A DNA stretch of 64,000 nt from CALVUJ01 sp045119835. GTDB lineage: Bacteria; Bacillota_I; Bacilli_A; RFN20; DUOF01. The stretch spans positions 1 through 64,000 of the forward strand of contig JBGVED010000061.1 in the NCBI GenBank assembly GCA_045119835.1, read 5' to 3'. The notes beneath the pieces are model-generated. The model was given only the letters and a program-made list of their open reading frames with translations. It searched no databases and was not told where the DNA came from. The position numbers and the translations under genes are program-made. Positions 8,975-17,237 of this stretch are shown piece after piece; position 1 is the stretch's first letter, and each line of letters opens with the position of its first letter.

Positions 8975-10843
8975 GTGGCTTGTAAATGTTGCGATGGTCA
9001 TTGTCACCATGATGAAATTGAGAAAAATAATTATTGGTTATTGGGCTTTAAAATAGTTGTAGCAATTATTGCTTTGGTTTTGGGGCATTTTTTTGAAAAT
9101 AATAAAGTTTTATCTTTGATAATTACTATTGTTGCTTATGTGTTTGTTTCTTATGATATATTCGTTGAGGCTTTTAAAGAAATTAGGCAAGGTGAGATAT
9201 TTAGCGAATTTTTGTTAATGATTATTGCAACTATAGGTGCTTTTTTTATTGGTGAGTATCATGAATCTATAATGGTTATGCTTTTATTTATTGTTGGGGA
9301 ACTTTTGCAAGGAAAAGCTGTAGAGAAATCTCGAGAATCTATTGTTAAACTTGTAGGTGTTAATAAAAACAGTGTTAGTTTAAAATATTATGATGGTATT
9401 AAAGAGGTTGATTATAAAGAAGTAAAAAAAGGAGATATAATAATTTTAAAAAAGGGAGATATGCTACTTGTTGATGGAGTGGTTAGAAGTGGTATTGGAT
9501 ATGTTGATGCTAGTAATTTGACAGGTGAATCTATATATAAAGAGGTTAATGTTAATGGAGAAATATTGTCTGGAGTAATAAATGTTGGTGAAGTTTTAGA
9601 GATTGAAGTTGTAAGGGAGTATAAAGATAGTAAAATAAATAAGGTTTTATCTTTAGTAGAGGATGCTAGTGATAGGAAAAGTAAAAGCGATAAGATTATT
9701 AGAAAAATAGCTAAGGTTTATACACCTATAGTTATTTTTATAGCAATTATGATTGTATTGGGTTCTTGGATATTTCAAATTGGTGAATTAAGGGATAGTA
9801 TTTATACTTCACTTACTTTTTTACTTATTTCTTGTCCTTGTGCAATAATAATTTCCGTTCCTATTACATATTTTGCTGCAATTGGAGGTGCAAGTAAAAA
9901 AGGTGTTTTAATAAAAGGAGCTAATTTTTTAGATGTATTGTGCAGAGTTAAAAATATTGCGTTTGATAAAACAGGAACTTTAAGTGAGGGTAAGTTTAGG
10001 GTTAGCAAGGTGTTTATAAAAGAAGGGGTAAGTGAAAATGAATTTATAGAATTGATGCTATTAACACAAGTGAATTCTAATCATCCTATTTCTAAAAGTA
10101 TATGTGAGTTTTATAAAGATTATAAATTTAAGGAAAAGAAAATTAGTAACTGTAATGAAGTGTCGGGAAAAGGTGTGGTTGTTAGTTTGAAAAATCACAC
10201 TATTATTGCAGGGAATAGAAGTTTAATGAATGATTATAATGTAATTTGTGATGAGGTAGAAGGAAGTGTTGTACATTTAGCAAGGGATAATATGTATTTG
10301 GGTTACATATTTTTGGAAGATAAAATAAAAGTTACTTCATATAGTGCGATGAAATCATTAAAAAAATATAAGAAAATAATGTTAAGTGGCGATAATGATA
10401 TTGTTTGTAAAAAGGTTAGTGAAGAACTTGGTATTGATGAATATTATTCTAATTTATTACCTGAAGAGAAGATGAAAAAATTAGAAGAAATTATAAAAAA
10501 AGGGCAAACGATGTTTGTTGGTGATGGTGTAAATGATACATTATCTATTTCTTTAGCAGATGTTTCTGTTGCTATGGGGATAAGAGGAAGTGATGCTTCT
10601 ATTGAATATAGCGATATTGTTATTGAAAATGATAATTTAGAAAATATTGATGTTGCTTTTAAATTCGCTAAGAAAGTTAGAAAAATAATTTTGGAAAACC
10701 TTATAGCAATTATGAGTTTAAAAGTATTTTTTATGATTTTAAGTCTATTTGGATATGTCAATATGTGGATAGCTATATTTTCTGATGTTGGGTTGTGTAT
10801 TTTATCTATCATCAATTCAATGAGGGCTAGTAAAGTAAAATAG
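8975..10843 (+). CDS. P1B-type heavy-metal ATPase (Zn/Cd/Co-type), no HMA domain
   Basis: A 622-residue P-type ATPase that likely exports divalent metals. The order is: a short Cys/His-rich N-terminus (CKCCDGHCHHDE) instead of a folded HMA domain, membrane helices, the TGES loop (NLTGESIYKE), the transmembrane metal site SCPCA, the phosphorylation motif DKTGTL, an HP motif (HPISKS) and GDGVNDTLSISLADV. CPC fits P1B pumps; the dipeptide alone does not fix the metal, although the CadA/ZntA group is the closest match by eye. The start is GTG behind GGAGGAG; a TATAAT-like box sits just upstream (about 8947). No metal-responsive repressor is adjacent. Nineteen bases separate it from the ABC-F gene, so the two may be co-transcribed. 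Confidence 0.88.
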   Translation: MACKCCDGHCHHDEIEKNNYWLLGFKIVVAIIALVLGHFFENNKVLSLIITIVAYVFVSYDIFVEAFKEIRQGEIFSEFLLMIIATIGAFFIGEYHESIMVMLLFIVGELLQGKAVEKSRESIVKLVGVNKNSVSLKYYDGIKEVDYKEVKKGDIIILKKGDMLLVDGVVRSGIGYVDASNLTGESIYKEVNVNGEILSGVINVGEVLEIEVVREYKDSKINKVLSLVEDASDRKSKSDKIIRKIAKVYTPIVIFIAIMIVLGSWIFQIGELRDSIYTSLTFLLISCPCAIIISVPITYFAAIGGASKKGVLIKGANFLDVLCRVKNIAFDKTGTLSEGKFRVSKVFIKEGVSENEFIELMLLTQVNSNHPISKSICEFYKDYKFKEKKISNCNEVSGKGVVVSLKNHTIIAGNRSLMNDYNVICDEVEGSVVHLARDNMYLGYIFLEDKIKVTSYSAMKSLKKYKKIMLSGDNDIVCKKVSEELGIDEYYSNLLPEEKMKKLEEIIKKGQTMFVGDGVNDTLSISLADVSVAMGIRGSDASIEYSDIVIENDNLENIDVAFKFAKKVRKIILENLIAIMSLKVFFMILSLFGYVNMWIAIFSDVGLCILSIINSMRASKVK

Positions 10844-10861
10844 TTTGGATGGTGATTTTAA

Positions 10862-12478
10862 ATGTTAATATTAGATGTTAATAAAGTTAGCAAGAATTTT
10901 GGATATGGTAGTTTATTTGAAAATGTGACTTTTTCTTTAAATGAGGGAGAGTGCATTTCAATTGTTGGTCATAATGGATGTGGTAAATCCACCTTGTTAA
11001 AGATGATTTATAAAATTGAAAGAATTGATAGTGGTAGCATCAGTGTAAAAAAGGGAGCTACAGTAGCCTATCTTGATCAAGTTTTATCTGATAAGAGTGA
11101 TGAGAGAATTGTAAAAGATATTTTATTAGAAACTTTTGAAGAATTAAATGAATTGTATAAAAAGATACAAAAGTATGAATTTCTTATGCAGGAGGATAGT
11201 GAAAAATATTTAACTACATATTGTAATCTTTTAGAGGAATATTCATCTTTGGGAGGATACGATATAGATGTTAAAATTAATACTGTTTGTAGTGGTCTTG
11301 GCATTAAAGAAGAGCTTTTATTTCAAAAATATGACAATCTAAGTGGGGGAGAGAAAACGCTTGTTCAACTAGCTAAAGTTTTACTTTTAAAACCTGATTT
11401 ACTTCTTTTAGATGAACCTACTAATCACTTAGATATTACTAGAGTTGAATGGCTTGAAAGTTATATAAAAAGTTTTAAAGGTGCATGTGTTATTGTTTCT
11501 CATGATAGATATTTTTTGGATATGATGTCTAGTAAGATTTTGGATTTAAGTAGTGTAGAAGCAAAGGTTTATAATACAAATTATAGTGGTTATTTAATAG
11601 AAAGAGAAAAAGAGTTTGAGAAGCAAATGGCAGATTATAAAAATCAACAGATTATTATAAAAAGGCTTCAGGAACAAATTAAATATTTTTCAGAAAGAGG
11701 AATGGCTACGAATAGCTCTACTCTTTGTGATAGGGCGAAGGCTTTACAAACAAATCTAAATAGAATTTTAGAAAAAAGAATTGAAAGACCAAAAGAAGAT
11801 AAAAAACTAATTGTAGATTTCAATGCTACAAAAAAGAGTAGTGAGGTAGTTTTAAATGTTGAAGGATTAACAGTATTTAAAGATAATGGTGATAAAATTT
11901 TGAATAATGTGTCTTTAAAATTATTGTCTAGAGAAAAAGTGGCGTTTATCGGTGATAATGGTAGTGGGAAGTCAACTTTTATTAAAAGTGTATTAGGTGA
12001 AAGTGATTTAAGTAAAGAGGGATTAATTTATCTAGGTCCTAGTGTTAATATTGGATATCTTCCTCAAGTTATTGATTTTAAGGATGATAAATTAAAGGTT
12101 CTTGATTATTTTAAAAATACTGCTTATTTGGATGAGCAAAATAGTAGAGCGATATTAGCTAGTTTTCACTTTTATAAGGATGATGTAAATAAATTTGTTA
12201 AAAATTTATCTGGTGGAGAAAGGGTTAGATTAAAACTTGCTATTTTGCTTCAAAGTAAGGTGAATTGTCTTATATTTGATGAACCTACTAATCATATTGA
12301 TATTTCTACAAAAGAAGTATTAGAAGAAGCAATTGAAAAATTTAAAGGAACGTTTATTTTTGTTTCTCATGATAGATATTTTATTAATAAATTTGCTGAT
12401 AAAATAATTGAGTTTAAAAACGGAAAAACTACTTCTTATAATGGTAATTATGATTGTTATAAGGAGGTAAAGAAATAG
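10862..12478 (+). CDS. ABC-F family ATPase (ribosome-associated, two ATP-binding domains)
   Basis: This is a soluble protein with two ABC cassettes and no membrane domain, 538 residues. Cassette 1 has Walker A GHNGCGKST, signature LSGGE and Walker B LLLDEPTNHLD. Cassette 2 has GDNGSGKST, LSGGE and LIFDEPTNHID. A charged helical linker (about 240-310) lies between, as in ABC-F translation factors, which bind the ribosomal E site and either assist translation or dislodge antibiotics. The signatures alone do not say whether this one is housekeeping (Ettx/YkpA-like) or a resistance type. The ATG follows GGATGGTG, 19 bases after the ATPase stop. Confidence 0.87.
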   Translation: MLILDVNKVSKNFGYGSLFENVTFSLNEGECISIVGHNGCGKSTLLKMIYKIERIDSGSISVKKGATVAYLDQVLSDKSDERIVKDILLETFEELNELYKKIQKYEFLMQEDSEKYLTTYCNLLEEYSSLGGYDIDVKINTVCSGLGIKEELLFQKYDNLSGGEKTLVQLAKVLLLKPDLLLLDEPTNHLDITRVEWLESYIKSFKGACVIVSHDRYFLDMMSSKILDLSSVEAKVYNTNYSGYLIEREKEFEKQMADYKNQQIIIKRLQEQIKYFSERGMATNSSTLCDRAKALQTNLNRILEKRIERPKEDKKLIVDFNATKKSSEVVLNVEGLTVFKDNGDKILNNVSLKLLSREKVAFIGDNGSGKSTFIKSVLGESDLSKEGLIYLGPSVNIGYLPQVIDFKDDKLKVLDYFKNTAYLDEQNSRAILASFHFYKDDVNKFVKNLSGGERVRLKLAILLQSKVNCLIFDEPTNHIDISTKEVLEEAIEKFKGTFIFVSHDRYFINKFADKIIEFKNGKTTSYNGNYDCYKEVKK

Positions 12479-12521
12479 ATTTTATTTATTTTGTTTATTA
12501 GTTAAAATGTTGTGTTTGTGT

Positions 12522-12527
12522 TATAAT
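12522..12527 (+). promoter_or_regulatory. -10 box for the Ig-repeat lipoprotein gene
   Basis: A TATAAT lies 28 bases before the ATG at 12555, and GAGAGGTG supplies the ribosome site. No convincing -35 box is visible. Confidence 0.5.
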
Positions 12528-12554
12528 GATAAATAATTAAGAGAGGTGCTTTAT

Positions 12555-13067
12555 ATGTTTAAAAAATGTGCTAAATATTTTATTTGTTTTGTTATGCTTA
12601 GTGTGTCTATGTTAGTTTTTTCGGCATGTAATACTAAAGATGAGGTAAAGAAAAGTGAACAAGAAGAAATATATAGTTTATATGTGCAATATATGGCAGC
12701 AAGAGGAGAGACTCCTTTAACGTATGAACAATGGTTAGTTACTGTTAAAGGGGAAAAAGGTGAACCTGGTAAAGATGGTGTTTCTCCAAAAGTTAGGATA
12801 AACAGTACTACTAATTATTGGGAAATATCTATTGATAATGGTTTGACATGGACATCAACTGAGGTTAAAGCTACAGGGCAATCAGGTCATACTCCTGTAA
12901 TTACAATAGGGAATAATGGTAATTGGTTTGTTGATGGTGTGGATACAAATGTTAATGCACAAGGAGAAAAAGGTGATTCGGCAATTGCACCTCAAGTTAG
13001 GATAAATGAAATAACAAATGAATGGGAAGTTTCTACAGATAATGGTGTAACTTGGAGTTCAACCTGA
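12555..13067 (+). CDS. Surface lipoprotein, N-terminal half ending at an in-frame TGA
   Basis: The start ATG follows GAGAGGTG by six bases. A basic N-terminus and hydrophobic stretch end in the lipobox LVFSAC, so the product should be lipid-anchored outside the membrane. Next comes a segment seen in many gut Firmicutes surface proteins (YMAARGETPLTYEQWL), a short collagen-like GEKGEPGKDG, then two copies of a module of the form PKVRINSTTNYWEISIDNG / PQVRINEITNEWEVSTDNG. The frame meets TGA at 13065-13067. The second module reads SST-stop-VKATG where the first reads TSTEVKATG. The same frame stays open for another 2.76 kb, so this is probably the front part of one 1,093-codon gene, now interrupted. 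Confidence 0.75.
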   Translation: MFKKCAKYFICFVMLSVSMLVFSACNTKDEVKKSEQEEIYSLYVQYMAARGETPLTYEQWLVTVKGEKGEPGKDGVSPKVRINSTTNYWEISIDNGLTWTSTEVKATGQSGHTPVITIGNNGNWFVDGVDTNVNAQGEKGDSAIAPQVRINEITNEWEVSTDNGVTWSST

Positions 13068-15833
13068 GTTAAGGCTACAGGTAATAATGGGGAAAATGCA
13101 TCATATGAAGAGTATAGTGTAGTTTTTGATTATAAAGGATTTAAGTTAATATTTGATGAAGTTAGTGAATATACAACTGTAAAGTCTACTCAATGGATAA
13201 AGGATTTACCTCAAGTTAAAGAGGAGTATAATGATGTCTTTTTGGGATGGTTTATTAAAAATACGGATAAACAAGTTAATAATTTTGATTTTATAGGTGA
13301 TAATGTTGTTTTGGAAGCTAGGTTTACTGGCGAACCTAATGAGATTATAGATACAGTTTCTCCAATTATTACTTTAGTGGGTGATTATGTTATTTATTTA
13401 GAAGTTGGTCAGACTCAGTATGTAGAAATGGGTGCTACTGCAATTGATGACAAAGAGGGAGATATTTCTGATGAAATAGTAGTTACAGGAAATGTTGATA
13501 TAAATAAGTTAGGGACATATTATATTAAATATGATGTGGTAGATTCTCGTGGCAATATGTCTTCTAGTGTTTATAGGCAAGTAATTGTAAGGGATACATT
13601 TGTGCCAACAATTATGCTAAATGGTAGTAGTGATATAACATTAAATTGTGGTGGTGAATATATTGAGTATGGAGCAGTTGCAATAGATGGATATGATGGA
13701 GAAGTAGAAGTTTTTATAAATAATCCTGTTGATACATCAAAAGTTGGAAATTATGTTGTAACTTATATTGCTATTGATTCTTCTGGAAATAGAGGAGTAG
13801 CAATTAGAAATGTAACTGTAATTGATGCTTCAATACCTGTTATTACACTTATTGGTGATGAAATAATGTATGTCGAATTTAATGGATTTTTTGTGGATGA
13901 GGGAGCTTTAGTAGTAGATAATGTTGATGGAACATTTATGATGAAAGCGACAAATTTCTATTATTTAAATGAAAATGATGAGTATGTTTTGGTGGATAAA
14001 GTAGATACTAGTAAATTAGGGACATATTATGCATATTATGATTATCGAGACAGTACTGGTAATGAGGCAATAAGTCAAATAAGAAGAGTAATTGTAAGGG
14101 ATTCTATTTCTCCTAAAATAACTTTACTTGGCCAAAGTCAAGTTGTATTGCGTTATGGAGAAGAGTATGTTGAATATGGGTATGTAGTTAGTGATAATTA
14201 TGATAATGAGGTTGAAGTGACAATTACTGGTGAAATAGGTGATGAATTAGGAACATATTATTTATATTATGATGCCGTTGATTCACATGGTAATGTAGCA
14301 GAAAGTGTTATAAGAGAAGTTATTATACTAGATTTTGAAAATCCAATTATTTATTTTACTAATGAATGTCCTCAATATATAACAATAGAAGTTATGGATG
14401 AAGAATATGATTTAAGATGTAATGAAGCAGGGTATGGTGTTGTTGTAGATGATGATTATATATTTGATTTAGAAACTCTGTTAAAAAGAATAGTTGTAAC
14501 AGGAGAAGTAGATAATACTAAACTTGGTACTTATGTGATTGCGTATGATGTTACAGATATGTCTGGTAATAAAGCAGTAACTATGTATAGGTATGTTAGT
14601 GTTATTGATACAATTGTTCCTCAAATTACTTTGAATGGAAATAAAGAAATAATTCTTGGTGTAGGTGAAGAATATGAGGAATTAGGCGCTAAGGCAGTAG
14701 ATGCATATGATGGGGAAGTTCAAACATTTATTGATGGATTAATTAATACGTCAAAAATAGGAACTTATGAGATTACTTATTTTGCGGTTGATTCTGCAGG
14801 AAATATAGGAGTAGCTACTAGAGTTGTTCATGTTGTAGATATGAATTTGCCAGAGATTGTGTTGATTGGTGATGAAGTTATTTATTTGGAAGTAAAAAGT
14901 TCAACGTATATAGAAATGGGAGCTAAAGTTATAGATAGCGAAGAGGGTGATATTTCTAATAAATTACGTATGACAGCTAATTTTAATATAAATGAAGTTG
15001 GAACATATTATATTTATTATGATGCGCAAGATAGTTGTGGTAATGAGGCGATAAGAAAAATTAGAACTATAATTGTAAGAGATACAACTCCACCAGCAAT
15101 TATGTTAATTGGCGGTGATGAAATTTTATTGCGTTATGGTGAAGAGTATGTTGAGCAAGGTGCTTTGGCTATGGATCTTTATGATGGGCAAGTTGAAGTA
15201 GAAATTGATGCTACTAATTTAGGTGAAGGGATTGGAAGCTATGAAATATATTATACTGCTAGAGATATTAGTGGTAATTCTACTACTGTTATAAGAAAAG
15301 TTATTGTTGCAGATGTAGAGGCTCCAATTATTTATTTTACTGGTGAGTGTCCTCAATATATAACAATTGAAGTTATGAGTGAAGAGTATGATGCAAGGTG
15401 TGATACTCACGGCTATGGTTTTTTAGTTATGGATAACTATACTCCAGGTTTAGAAGAGATACAAAGAAGTGTTGTTATAACAGGAAAAGTAGATAACACT
15501 AAAATCGGTTTATATAGAATTGAATATGATGTTAAAGATACTGCTTTAAATAGTGCGGTTCTCTTAACTAGATATGTTAATGTAGTTGATACAATAGGCC
15601 CAGTGGTTACATTAAATGGAGATAGTGAAATAACCATTAATGTAGGTGACCAATATGTAGAGTTAGGTGCAATAGCAGTTGATGGATATGATGGAGTAAT
15701 AGGTGTAACTATTGATGCTAGTGAATTAAAAAATGAAGTTGGTGAATATGAAGTATTTTATATTGCTGTTGATAGTTCATATAATAAAACACAAATTGCA
15801 AGGAAAGTTATTGTTGTAGATAATAATGCATAA
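13068..15833 (+). CDS. Continuation of the lipoprotein: ten DUF5011-like Ig repeats
   Basis: This is in the same frame as the preceding half and is separated from it only by the TGA. It has no ribosome site; the first in-frame initiation codon is a TTG at 13242. First comes an InlB/Listeria-Bacteroides-type repeat (about 13110-13330, with WIKDLPQV and LGWF). Ten Ig-like repeats of 75-100 residues follow, each opening with P-x-I-T-L-x-G and closing with G-x-Y-x-x-x-Y-x-x-x-D-S-x-G-N and V-x-V-x-D. This is the DUF5011 (Cry22Aa-like Ig) pattern. The order is B, then A-B-C-D twice, then A; D repeats carry the CPQYITIEVM variant with two cysteines. No C-terminal anchor is seen, consistent with an N-terminal lipid anchor. 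The role is probably adhesion or a surface stalk (inference). Confidence 0.75.
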   Translation, partial: VKATGNNGENASYEEYSVVFDYKGFKLIFDEVSEYTTVKSTQWIKDLPQVKEEYNDVFLGWFIKNTDKQVNNFDFIGDNVVLEARFTGEPNEIIDTVSPIITLVGDYVIYLEVGQTQYVEMGATAIDDKEGDISDEIVVTGNVDINKLGTYYIKYDVVDSRGNMSSSVYRQVIVRDTFVPTIMLNGSSDITLNCGGEYIEYGAVAIDGYDGEVEVFINNPVDTSKVGNYVVTYIAIDSSGNRGVAIRNVTVIDASIPVITLIGDEIMYVEFNGFFVDEGALVVDNVDGTFMMKATNFYYLNENDEYVLVDKVDTSKLGTYYAYYDYRDSTGNEAISQIRRVIVRDSISPKITLLGQSQVVLRYGEEYVEYGYVVSDNYDNEVEVTITGEIGDELGTYYLYYDAVDSHGNVAESVIREVIILDFENPIIYFTNECPQYITIEVMDEEYDLRCNEAGYGVVVDDDYIFDLETLLKRIVVTGEVDNTKLGTYVIAYDVTDMSGNKAVTMYRYVSVIDTIVPQITLNGNKEIILGVGEEYEELGAKAVDAYDGEVQTFIDGLINTSKIGTYEITYFAVDSAGNIGVATRVVHVVDMNLPEIVLIGDEVIYLEVKSSTYIEMGAKVIDSEEGDISNKLRMTANFNINEVGTYYIYYDAQDSCGNEAIRKIRTIIVRDTTPPAIMLIGGDEILLRYGEEYVEQGALAMDLYDGQVEVEIDATNLGEGIGSYEIYYTARDISGNSTTVIRKVIVADVEAPIIYFTGECPQYITIEVMSEEYDARCDTHGYGFLVMDNYTPGLEEIQRSVVITGKVDNTKIGLYRIEYDVKDTALNSAVLLTRYVNVVDTIGPVVTLNGDSEITINVGDQYVELGAIAVDGYDGVIGVTIDASELKNEVGEYEVFYIAVDSSYNKTQIARKVIVVDNNA

Positions 15834-15860
15834 TATTAGAAAACATATTTTGTTTTATAG

Positions 15861-15888
15861 TAGACAAATTAAAAATAAATGATAAAAT
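15861..15888 (+). promoter_or_regulatory. Promoter of the T-box / hisS-like / aspS operon
   Basis: TAGACA (15861-15866), a 16-base spacer and TAAAAT (15883-15888) lie just before the T-box leader. Confidence 0.6.
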
Positions 15889-15894
15889 ATAAGG

Positions 15895-16137
15895 GTAAAT
15901 CTAGTGAAGGAAAGAAGATTAGGTAGGTTTTATTAGAGAGAGCGATTAGGTGAAAGCGCTTATTACTGAACTAACTCGGGACAATCTGGAAGAGGGATGG
16001 GGAAATTAAGTATCTATCTTCGTTAACTTGCGTTAATAGTAATTGAGTGCATAGGTTATTCTATGAATTAGGATGGTACCGCTTGAACTTTATTAAGATT
16101 ATTCAAGTTCCTATTATTTTTAATAGGGACTTTTTTT
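15895..16137 (+). ncRNA. T-box riboswitch leader, Asp (GAC) specifier
   Basis: The leader has the full T-box order. Stem I carries the AGAGAG motif (about 15934) and GGTGAAAGC. The specifier region GGGACAATCTGGAAG aligns with other stem I specifier loops and places GAC at 15980-15982. The T-box sequence AGGATGGTACCGC is at 16070-16082. A terminator hairpin follows (AGTTCCTATTA at 16106-16116, TAATAGGGACT at 16121-16131, then seven T). Uncharged tRNA binding the specifier and the TGGTACC bulge should favour the antiterminator and switch on the downstream genes. GAC fits aspS, the second gene. No His codon (CAC or CAT) lies at the specifier position. The specifier reading comes from alignment by eye. 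Confidence 0.9.
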
Positions 16138-16154
16138 ATTGAAAGGAGAAGAAT

Positions 16155-17222
16155 ATGAGCAAATATAAGTTGTGTAGAGGATTTAAGGATTTGATGCCTG
16201 CTGATTATAAGAAATACATGTTTTTAAAAAATACTATTGAAGAAGTAAGTAATGTATATGGTTATAAGATGGTTCAAACTTCTTGTATAGAAGAGAGTGG
16301 TTTATTTGAGTCTTGCTATAAGGATGATTTAGCTAGTAAATTATTTGAAATAGAAAATAGGTTTACAAATAATGTTTCTTTGAATTATGATAGTTCAATA
16401 TCGGTATTAAGAAGTGTGGTTGAAAATAAACTTTATGTAGATAAAAGTGTACCTTTAAAGTTAATGTATTTAAAAGAAATTTATAGATATAACAAAAAAG
16501 ATGCATCTAAGGCTAGTGAATATGAGTTTGGATTTGAGTGTATTGGTGAGAAATCTCCATATTTAGATGTTGAGCATATTCTTTTGAACTTAAAGGTTGT
16601 TAGCTTTTTAGGGTTTGGTTCTTATACGTTAAAAATTGGTAATGTTAGTGAAGATGAAGAATACTATTCAATAGTTAAAAAGACTTTAGATGGTTTAGGA
16701 ATTGATTATGATGAAGATGACACTATTGGTGTTAAAAAATATTGTACTGGTATTGCTTATAATATAGATGTGGATGAGTATGATTCTCTTATTATTGGTG
16801 GCAGGTATGATAATTTAATTGATGATATAGGAAATGTATCTGTTGGGTGTATTGGTAGTCAGATTAATTTTGAAAAACTTGTTAAGTTACTAGAAAAATA
16901 TGAAATGTTTCCGGATTTTAAAGAAGACGTGGATTTTTATATTATACCAGTGGATGATAAGTGTTTTGAATATGCTTTGTATATTAGTGAGGCGCTTAGA
17001 GATTTAGGGGCAGTAGTAGAAATACATTATAAAGAATATGATTTGAAAAGATTAGATGATCTTTTAGATAGGGTTAATGTTACCTATTCTCTTGTAATTG
17101 AAAAGGAAGATGTAAAGAAAAAAACTATTAAGGTTAGGAATTCATTAACTAAAGAACAGAGCAGTGTTTTATTAAAAGATTTTATAAAAGATTTACAAGA
17201 TTTAGATGAGCATCATCATTAG
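16155..17222 (+). CDS. HisRS-like protein with degenerate catalytic motifs (HisZ/HisS family)
   Basis: At 355 residues it is shorter than HisRS (about 420). The fold is recognisable from the first residues: CRGFKDLMPADY matches the G-x-x-D-x-x-P start, then YGYKMVQTSCIEE. It keeps GGRYDNL and an anticodon-domain-like C-terminus (about 255-350). Catalytic signatures are lost: LRPEGT is LNYDSS; motif 2 keeps its first Arg (IYRYN) but not the following Glu, Arg and Gln; the RGLDYY motif is CTGIAYN; and the motif 3 Arg region reads GSQINFEKL. This suggests a non-charging paralogue such as HisZ, the regulatory subunit of short HisG, or a repurposed HisRS. GAAAGGAGAAG precedes the ATG. It sits where hisS lies in Bacillus, 15 bases before aspS. 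Confidence 0.7.
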   Translation: MSKYKLCRGFKDLMPADYKKYMFLKNTIEEVSNVYGYKMVQTSCIEESGLFESCYKDDLASKLFEIENRFTNNVSLNYDSSISVLRSVVENKLYVDKSVPLKLMYLKEIYRYNKKDASKASEYEFGFECIGEKSPYLDVEHILLNLKVVSFLGFGSYTLKIGNVSEDEEYYSIVKKTLDGLGIDYDEDDTIGVKKYCTGIAYNIDVDEYDSLIIGGRYDNLIDDIGNVSVGCIGSQINFEKLVKLLEKYEMFPDFKEDVDFYIIPVDDKCFEYALYISEALRDLGAVVEIHYKEYDLKRLDDLLDRVNVTYSLVIEKEDVKKKTIKVRNSLTKEQSSVLLKDFIKDLQDLDEHHH

Positions 17223-17237
17223 AAGGGGGAAATAAGT

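Noticed and set aside
10444..10815. Minus-strand frame inside the P-type ATPase gene
   Set aside because: Antisense to conserved ATPase motifs; no ribosome site or family pattern.
13065..13067. TGA read as tryptophan (Mollicutes-type code)
   Set aside because: dut ends in TGA at 33053-33055, and reading through would put three TGA within 11 codons. The metallophosphoesterase also ends in TGA overlapping the udg start. Trp elsewhere is TGG, and no other gene has an internal TGA.
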